A DNA stretch of 64,000 nucleotides from Massospora cicadina (taxonomy: Eukaryota > Entomophthoromycota > Entomophthoromycetes > Entomophthorales > Entomophthoraceae). The translations under genes and the position numbers were made by a program. The notes under the pieces were generated by a model that ran no database searches, had not been told where the DNA came from, and saw only the letters and a program-made list of their open reading frames with translations. Of the stretch, positions 56,830 through 64,000 are shown one piece after another (the first letter of the stretch is position 1; every line of letters starts with the position of its first letter). Location: positions 62,001 through 126,000 of the forward strand of contig JAKSZP010010595.1 in NCBI GenBank assembly GCA_022478985.1, read 5' to 3'.

Positions 56830-59800
56830 GATGCAGATACAACCAATAATTCTTATAACTCTTTTAGGAAGAGGGCAATAAACTCTGGAAACCCATAGAT
56901 ATGGATAAAAAATGGGCTAGGAAGAGGCGACAGTATGAAGGTTTAGATTATTATGTAGACACTAAACAGCTTGATCAGATTGTTAGATAAGCTCTGAGGG
57001 AGAGAAAATTCTAAATGCATTTTCCAAGACTACAAGAAATAGTATATTGTCGAGCTGTAAGATGCAATGTCGTTACCAGATGCTAATAAAGATCTGCGTG
57101 GGGCAGTTTAAATCCTGGGGAGCACCCCCTGAGCCTCAATCATGATGTGTTCCTGCTCCATTAAAAGGACCCTATTAATTAGGTTGTCCCTCTCATTTCC
57201 AAGGGCAACTTAGACCATGTGGTAGATGAGAGATAGGTTCCAGCCTACTGCTGAAGGCTTCTCCCCTGCATCCATTTCTCACCACCCAGGTGTTGGTGCA
57301 GAAAAATTTGGTGCAGTGTCTAGAGGTGGTGATGGAAAGAAGCCATCACTAGCGGTAAGTTTGGATTACTCCTCTTCCTTGGTAGTCTCAGGCCCTAAAG
57401 TGTGGCTTATTAGGATTATTATATTTGGCTGCTGGCTTTGAATAATCATCCGTTGTGCACTTGGTTTGTAACCCTGTCAATTTTTTTCCTCCCCGCCAGA
57501 AAAGGTGATCTCATTCTAAAGGGATTGGACACATTAGCCCTTCTTTATGTGATGGAAATCCCCTACCTACCCTGGATGTGGGTGCATCCATATGTCCATC
57601 AGGTGAAGCGCCACAGATCTACCAAGCGAAATTGCACTAGGAGGAAAATTTAGTGGTAATTTTGATCCTGTGTCAGCTGGCTAAGGTGAAATCAATATGG
57701 TGTCCAAAGAATTTAAAATGTTAACCCAGCTAAATGAATGTGATTGTACTACCCATGGTTAATGCAATTTGATTATTCCCCAAATCCTAGAGCTTAAGAC
57801 AACAGCCCCCCACAGGTAAGGTTGTAAGTTAATTTTGAATCTTTAATTTTTTATGACAAAATCCGCATGTATGATTTATGATTTATTATTTAGGATCTCC
57901 AGTAGCTGCATTCTTTCTAGATGCCATGTTTCCCAGTCTACTTAGAAAATAGGCCATAGTGGCAATAATCACTAAATAGTTGCACTCCCTACTTTAATGG
58001 TGATATCAGTATAGTGGTCACCTGGGTTTGACCCCCATTGTGAATGCTTTGTAATGCCATGATGTTACTTTTCTCCTTGAAGTGATCCGCATATAGTGGT
58101 TTGGTTTTGTACTCCCTCATTGCAATTTGATCTCATGTGCTATTAAAATAGATTTTGGACCCTCTGGAGCTCATGGAAGCAACTGTCGCAGAAACCTGGG
58201 GCCACCTTACTTGCAACTGTGAGGTTGTGAGCATGTATATTAGTAATGGGTACTGTCAACTTTCAAACCACAAATGTCCCCCTCCGGGTGAAATACTAGT
58301 CATTTGAATGGATAATCCTCTGGAATTCTGGCTTGTGTTCAGAGTGTCTACTCACCCAGACTGGCAAACTAGTCAAAACTTTATTATCTGGTTCCATGAC
58401 ATAATAGAATGACCATTAGTTTCCACCATCTCACCCTTTTTCTGAATGTAGAAGACGTAATGGTCTCATTATATTCATTTAAACTTACAATCAGAGCTTA
58501 GTTTAGTCTTTTTTATATAATCAGTTGATGCGTTTGTCAGTTGTTTCTGCGTGGTGGGAGAGTTCCTTACCCAAAACCTCCTTCCTCTTGATTTTACCCC
58601 AGTTATCATCAAGTGGGGGTGGGCTCATCCTAACCTTCCTCATAAGCGGTAAGCCAGGTCTTAGACGCTCTGGTGGAGTTAAAGGATCATTTTTTGGTCA
58701 ATATGAAGGCTTCCTCCTCTCTTAAAAATGCTCAGAGGAGTGTAGCTATCTGGGACGCTGTTGATGGGGATGTCCACCTTTAAAGCATTAGAGTTTGTGC
58801 TCAGCCAACCAATTGGAAGTTTCCACCCCTTGACTACTTTACTGTCATTGATTTTTTTGGTGCCAGTTTTGAGATCAGCTCGCCTCCGATAATTTTTCAC
58901 TTTAACCATGGAAACATCTGATCTGCCCTCATTCATTGATTCTTTCTAGGGTCAGACTCCCGGGTTAGGGACATCGTGGGTGTTTACATTGAAGTAATAT
59001 GTGCCGCTATGGATCCTATCTCTGCAAACCATTCCGCTTAGGAAAGTCAGTTGGGGTCATTGTAGTGTGGTTTCGGTGCCCATTTCTATCAACTCATATT
59101 TTGGGTTGTTACAGGTGAGTTAGGAGGTGTACTGAAAGTATTTCCTACTAAAGCAGTTTTGAGTAAAATCCTGAGTAACAAGGAAGCATCCACCATGTTC
59201 TTCACTCAGCGTGGCTGTTATGGCCAGGTGCCAGGGGTGTGTGTCTTAGTTCCTAGGAATGCTCCTTCCTCTCACCATCTGGTTTCATTCCGTCCACTTC
59301 ACTGGTGCCAGTTGGTGAGATGCTTCCCATATAAAAACCTGGCGTCTGTCAATCCCATAGTGACAGTGTTGATAGCAATCCAACAAGAGATTATGTGAAG
59401 GCTCTTCTTATGGCATTTTTCATTTCCCCTCCAGACTCTAATTCCCTTGATGGCTAGATGATCATTACTTTTAGCCAGTAGTGTCCTGTGCTACCATTAA
59501 AGATTTTCCTGTATTTGTTACTTTTTAATTTTTGGCTGGGTAACAAAAATGTAAATAAGGCTCTTGTGATACAAAAGTGGCGGTGACTATATAAGTTTAA
59601 AACTCATGCAGGACTGGATTTATATATTGAAGTGGGTGAGTCAGTGTCAGGTCCATTGCCGCTCCAACGACTTTGTAAAGATACATCATCTGATACTATA
59701 TATAGTGCACCAGTTTGTATTTATGATAAGTTGGCGTGGTGCATGATCTGTTAATCCCAGTAATCCTGGATGTGTGATGGTGATGTCAGCAACAGGTTAA

Positions 59801-59849
59801 ATCAAATGAACTCAAATATATTTTTCCTTTGCAAATACCAAATTATGGG
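56830..59849 (+). pseudogene. 5' part of gypsy element 6 (expected gag/protease), unrecognised
   Basis: It lies upstream of a plus-strand RT, so gag and protease are expected. Open pieces are short (57226-57441, 57438-57653, 58525-58725, 59159-59398) and show no knuckle or D-S/T-G site. No LTR belonging to element 6 was identified inside the window. A tRNA-like trace lies at 57950-58045. Confidence 0.35.
57950..58045 (+). repeat. Possible second tRNA-derived SINE head
   Basis: An A-box-like AGGCCATAGTGG (about 57952) and a B-box-like GGGTTTGACCCCC (about 58024) are followed by ATTGTG. The T-arm end resembles the SINE at 11634. The spacing of about 70 bases is long, and a second A-box-like ATCAGTATAGTGG lies between, so the structure is unclear. 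Confidence 0.3.
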
Positions 59850-59895
59850 GGAGTTTATCCTTATTAATAATATCAGGAGGCAAAGGATAAACTCC
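59850..59895. repeat. Perfect 13-bp inverted repeat (hairpin)
   Basis: GGAGTTTATCCTT (59850-59862) and AAGGATAAACTCC (59883-59895) are exact inverse complements around a 20-base loop. It could be a remnant of small-element termini; role unknown. Confidence 0.75.
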
Positions 59896-60440
59896 TAACT
59901 GGCCCTAAGTTGAGTGAAGGCCCCAAAATCACATTGAGTTAGTAGGCCCGGAGGGATGAGGAAAGCTACAACTAGGCTTAAAATTATGAGAAAAACAGTC
60001 TTTATTTGGATAAAGCCTAGAGGTACTATAGTATCTCAAGGATAAAAGTGGGATAAGATAGAGGATTGATAATAGGCAGGAGTAGGGTAGTAGAAGGAAG
60101 GAGATAAGGGTTTTACTAGGCGATAGATGCTTATCTTAGCGGAAACTGTTGGCTTTGATTGACGATACTAGTGTTAAAGTTTCTTAAACAATACTAGATA
60201 AAAATTTAATATTCTTGGCACAAGTCGACAGTAATCAAATATCTTTGAATTAACTATTGGTATCAATCACCTGCATATTGGGGCTCAATATTCATTCAAA
60301 ACATTAATAAATGGTATTAAGGATGATTTATAATACATTGAGATAGCGCAACTCAAGTAAACGAGGATAACAACTTGGCATTCCCTGGTAGCTATACATT
60401 AAAGAGTTAAACTCCCTATGAAGAGGCTTCATCGATAAAA
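59896..60440. other. Unassigned spacer before the RT of element 6
   Basis: AT-rich with no frame of note. It is placed where pol should be continuous with protease, so it may be an inserted solo LTR, but no ends could be set. Confidence 0.3.
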
Positions 60441-60460
60441 GGGAGGCCTGGTAGATAGTT

Positions 60461-61330
60461 TTGTGTCATAATGAGGGTTGGTTCCATTACATCAATTCCT
60501 TCTCTCACAGAATTCCGCCTGATTTTACCCCAACCTTGATGGCATATCAGGATATTTTTAACTGGAAAAAGCTAACCGCCTTCTACCCCCATTCCAAATA
60601 TGACCTGGTCTTCCGCTTGTTTGTGGATGTGCTTAACAAAAACTATCCTGTGTAGCCCTACATGAAACAAGTGGACAATTAGCTGGATATGTGGTTAGAG
60701 GATATGCTTAAGAAAGGGTAAGTAACCTGAAAATCTTACCCAAAATACCCCTTAATTTATACAAAGAAGTCTGACGGAACGATGAATCCCTGCATGGTTT
60801 AGGACATCTAACTACTACCATTCATGTTTCCTATCCCCTCCCCCTCAAGAAGATAATTAGCCATGTGAATGTAAAATCCACGATGTTTTAGGAAATCTTG
60901 TGAATGTGTTAACCAAATTTGGGTGGTGGAAGGCCCAGAGTGGCTTATAGAGATTAGTACCAGAAGGGGAATATTCCAGTTCCGCATTATGCCTTTTGCT
61001 TGAAGAGCGCTCTGGTCACGTTCTAGTATATGATTGATAACACTCTCAGCGACCTTTGGTTCACCTGTGTGTGGCATATATCAATGATACTCTTGGCATT
61101 CCACTTCTCCCAAGCAGCATGAGAAAGACTTGAAGGCAGTGATGGCTGTGTTGCACAAGGCGGATCTTTATCTATAGCCCTCCAAGTGCTAGTTTTCCAG
61201 GTAAGGGGTTACATTCCTAGGTAACCTAATCCTGAAGGATGGTTACATAATCCCTCCAGAAATCTCAAAGTTATCCTCAATTGGCCTATTCCTAACACCC
61301 AGAAGAAGTTGCGGGCCTTATTGGGTAAAA
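60461..61330 (+). pseudogene. Reverse transcriptase of element 6
   Basis: On the plus strand, AYQDIFNWKKLTAFYPHSKY (about 60540) is the linker. Then come LDMWLEDMLKKG and YTKKSDGTMNPCMV (the fingers; compare K-x-DG-x-L-R-x-C-V), FRIMPFALKSALVTF (about 60980; compare FRVMPFGLKNAPATF), MIDNTLSDLW, and the active loop Y-I-N-D at 61077-61088, in which the first catalytic Asp is Asn by a G-to-A change. The thumb segment RALLGKIN follows near 61320. Stops and frame changes throughout. Confidence 0.82.
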
Positions 61331-61970
61331 TCAATATTTGAAGAAATTTTCCTCTGTCTTCTTGCAGCTGGCCGCACAGCTACATCTTTTGAAAGAAATG
61401 TACTGTTTTGATTGATGGAAATTTACTAACGAGCGTTTGACGCCATCAAAGCGGTGTTTCTTGTGCGTTAATTCTCAATCATGCTAACACCACCAAACCT
61501 TTTATTATAGCATGTGACGCCTTGTTTGCTGCTGTGAGGATTTGCTTCTTCAAGTGTACGCAGGGTTGAAACATGCAGTCACTTATTTTTTTCACAAGTT
61601 CGCTTTATCCGAACTTCTCTTGGGCCATTTATAATAAGAAGATGGCCGCCGTGGCATGATCACTTACCCTCTGGTGATACCTTCTTCAGGGTGTTCAGCA
61701 TGAAGTGATTGTGCAGATGGATCATCAGGCCCCTATGTATTTCTTAACTGCAAAAAAGTGCATTACCAGTCCCAGACGTATTATGACCTCTGCAGCTTTA
61801 ATTTCAAATACAATAGTGTTAAGGGTGCCTTTTATCATCCTTAATTTGTTGAGTCAAACTTCAACTTTGACTCCAACAGAGAATAATTATCAAAAGCTAA
61901 CTATGTTCATCCTTATGGCCCAGATCTTTGCTATTGCTCCTCCCACAATTTTGGTGGCGGACTGGGTCTA
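61331..61970 (+). pseudogene. RNase H region of element 6
   Basis: FTNERLTPSKRCF-type sequence, then IIACDA (first catalytic Asp in the ACDAS-like context, about 61510), a WAIYNKKMAAVA segment (about 61630) and HEVIVQMDHQAPMYFLTAKK (61700 on; compare T-DH-x-A-L-x-x-L). The last part is open as an 88-codon frame. The order matches a gypsy RNase H. Confidence 0.75.
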
Positions 61971-63420
61971 GGATGTTCCTTTAATCTCTCAGTATCAGCA
62001 GACCAGACATCTTCTTGGAAGTGCTAAAGCTGTTTGACCAGCTGGTGTTTTTAGCGTATAAGTGGACCCTTTATTCATTGTTAGAGGTTAAAAATTCAGT
62101 TCAAGTAAGACTGTGGGTTTCCCCCTCAATTCCATGAAGTAATTTCATAACCATCTTGACCCCCAGCGATAGGCAACCCATGCAATAAAAACCTTGCTTG
62201 GTTGTCAGAAAATCGCTTTTTCCAAACAATGAGCTCTGCTAGTGTGCCAGGGCAACCATTATGGTGACTGGCTGACCCTTTCTGTTTCGCCTTCATAGGC
62301 ATACCAACCCCCTACAATTCCACTCCAACCCACCAACACAGCAGAATAAAGATTTTGTCTTAGCCCCATGGTCCCTCTTTGGTGCACCCTGGCGAGTCTA
62401 TCCCCCATCCTGGGTAGCCATTGCACCCCCGTGGTGCACCATCCTCATGGCTGAAAGCAGCAGCACATCATTTCTGATGGCCAGTTGGAAAGGTTCCTGT
62501 CAGTTACTTGTAGGGCTGAGGTATGGGAGCTGGCATCATCAGCCAATCCAGAAATTCACCCGTCGCCTACTTTGGGATCTACAGTCCCACCCTTATTTAC
62601 TTTAGTGGCTCTTACTACTTCAATTAAATAGAAAGTGGGCGATGGAGAGATCTTTGTTTGGTTGGAAGGACAAATCTTTATACTATAGGCAACAGTGCCT
62701 ATGAAAACCCCTCAGCCATCCAAGACAGAAATCTAACCAATTGCAGTCATCCAAGGTAATGATTCCCTCCCATTCCATTTGTCCCAATCACTGAATATTA
62801 GGCTGACTCATCCTCAGCATGAGTCTCCAGTCAGTCACATATAAATTACTATTATTATAAATATTTTTGAGCATCCTTGACATACGTTGCTGGTACTCTA
62901 ATTTGGGACAAAGAAATCATAATCAAACAATTGATATCTAATACGTCAGCTTTCCACCAGAAAATCCAACAATCACCCATAATTTGGAAGTAAGCCTCAA
63001 AATATGATTCCACAGACCTAAATCATTATTATAATAAAAACTAAAATAATATTAACTAGGCATCTAGCTGGAAATCATGCCCAACTGACTGACACTCCTA
63101 ATTCTGATATTATCTGGTGGAATCAGTCTAGTTGATTTTCTTTTTTTTTAGTACTAGATGGTCCCAACCCAAGTCTAGTTGATTTTCTGACATTGGTAAG
63201 GTGATGTTTAACTGACCAGGTATCTCCCAATGATAGTCCTGGCATGGATCACTATTTGTGTGATGTGCAAATGGGCGAAGCCAGATAAATTTTGTAAAAA
63301 TGGTCTTCTTCATCCCCTGCAGCAGGCTGAGGGCCTGTGGACTTCAATATCAGTAAACTTCATTGTCAAGCTTACAAGCTTTAAATGGTTAATGTGATTA
63401 TGATGGTCATAACTTCTTAA
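61971..63420. other. Unassigned stretch between RNase H and integrase core of element 6
   Basis: At 1.4 kb it is longer than the zinc-binding part of an integrase needs, and no H-H-C-C module can be read. It may contain an inserted solo LTR or other fragment. Minus-strand frames here (e.g. 63313-63128) are not supported. Confidence 0.35.
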
Positions 63421-64000
63421 ACAAATTTTCGGTCTTTATCCCTTGTTATCATCCATCACCTCTAAGGAGATATCCTAGCTCTTTGTGTGACATGTGTTCT
63501 TAATGTTTGGGTTTCCTCGAGAAGTTGTGAGCAACTGAGGGCTACAGTTTACAGAACATTTTTTGGACCAAACTCAAGTCTATCTTGAAGATTAATCCAT
63601 GCTGCTCCCCCACATATCACCCTCAGTCTGATGGCCAAATGAAGTGGGTAAACTACATTGTTAAAAAAAGTTTAATGTTATGCTTTGGATTCATAGATTA
63701 TCTGGCAGATGATCTAATTGCCCAAAATGCTTAAATTAATGGCACTAAAACGTTAAATGATTTCTTTGTACAAAGCTGAGCTGAGGTATAATATCTCATT
63801 TTCCTATCAGTCCATGCTTTTTCCTGGAAGTCCCTGCTTCAGAGGGCCATGCGCATAAAATCTGGAGAGCACAATTTCTGTTTCAGGAGCAACTGACTAA
63901 AACCATCAGCGACAAGAAGCTAGTCTGAAGACTGGAAACATCTCCCTGCCCATAAAATTGAACTGGGTTTCTCCATAATTTTGGATACTCAGCACCTGAA
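63421..64000 (+). pseudogene. Integrase core of element 6 (runs off the window)
   Basis: The plus strand at about 63530-63730 reads NIFWTKLKSILKINPCCSPT, YHPQSDGQMKWVN and YIVKKSLMLCFGF, i.e. the segment after the second catalytic Asp and the YHPQ-x-DGQ-x-E-x-VN motif. The catalytic Glu is Lys (QMKWVN for QTERVN), again a G-to-A type change. A later piece, SHFPISPCFFLEV and WRAQFLFQEQLTKTISDKKL, resembles the C-terminal linker. The element continues past the window end. Confidence 0.8.

Noticed and set aside
1..64000. CRISPR arrays, operons or bacterial regulatory sites
   Set aside because: No regularly spaced short repeats or operon-like gene series. Content is eukaryotic retroelements throughout.

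Overview
The window is a stack of decayed retrotransposons and I find no ordinary host gene in it. It holds several chromovirus-like Ty3/gypsy LTR elements, two unrelated non-LTR (LINE) elements, four copies of a LINE-dependent non-autonomous retroposon, and tRNA-like (SINE-type) fragments. Nearly every coding region is cut by frameshifts and stops, so the features are mostly pseudogenes read through homologous frames. The setting suggests a large, repeat-swollen eukaryotic genome. A filamentous fungus, probably a basidiomycete, is my best guess, because the Gag of element 2 has a Gly-Pro linker and the LINE ORF1 proteins are short CCHC proteins. The species cannot be named from the sequence.

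Layout. 1-8195: Ty3/gypsy element 1 on the minus strand, with ~820-bp LTRs at both ends and an extra open region on the plus strand between its polypurine tract and integrase. 8246-10133 and 10582-11445: two copies (A full length, A' 5'-truncated) of a 1.9-kb ORF1-only retroposon, each in its own target-site duplication. 11634-11700: a tRNA-derived SINE head. 12545-13946 plus 20820-~23990: an old gypsy element (3) split by the better preserved gypsy element 2 (13947-20819), which has gag, protease, a dUTPase-like domain, RT, RNase H and integrase.

24578-26480: retroposon copy B. 26766-32047: LINE 1, ORF1 plus ORF2 with endonuclease, RT and zinc finger. 32564-34506: copy C. All three are on the minus strand, each with its own duplication. 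35347-50030: gypsy element 5, whose body is split by a second LINE (~41200-47130) and whose left LTR carries a 596-bp insertion ending in a tRNA-Glu-like sequence. 50050-56818: gypsy element 4 (minus). About 56830-64000: gypsy element 6 on the plus strand, running off the window.

The most interesting system is the LINE 1 / A-B-C partnership. The 1.9-kb elements encode only an ORF1-like CCHC protein with a private C-terminal domain, lack RT, and share the 3' terminal ~55 nt and the first ~35 nt (a small hairpin) with LINE 1. They therefore look like LINE-mobilised parasites that still carry their own nucleic-acid-binding protein. Other points of interest are the convergent plus-strand ORF conserved in elements 1 and 5, the recurring GGTTCAGAGGTCC-type repeat block beside it, and the dUTPase-like domain in element 2.
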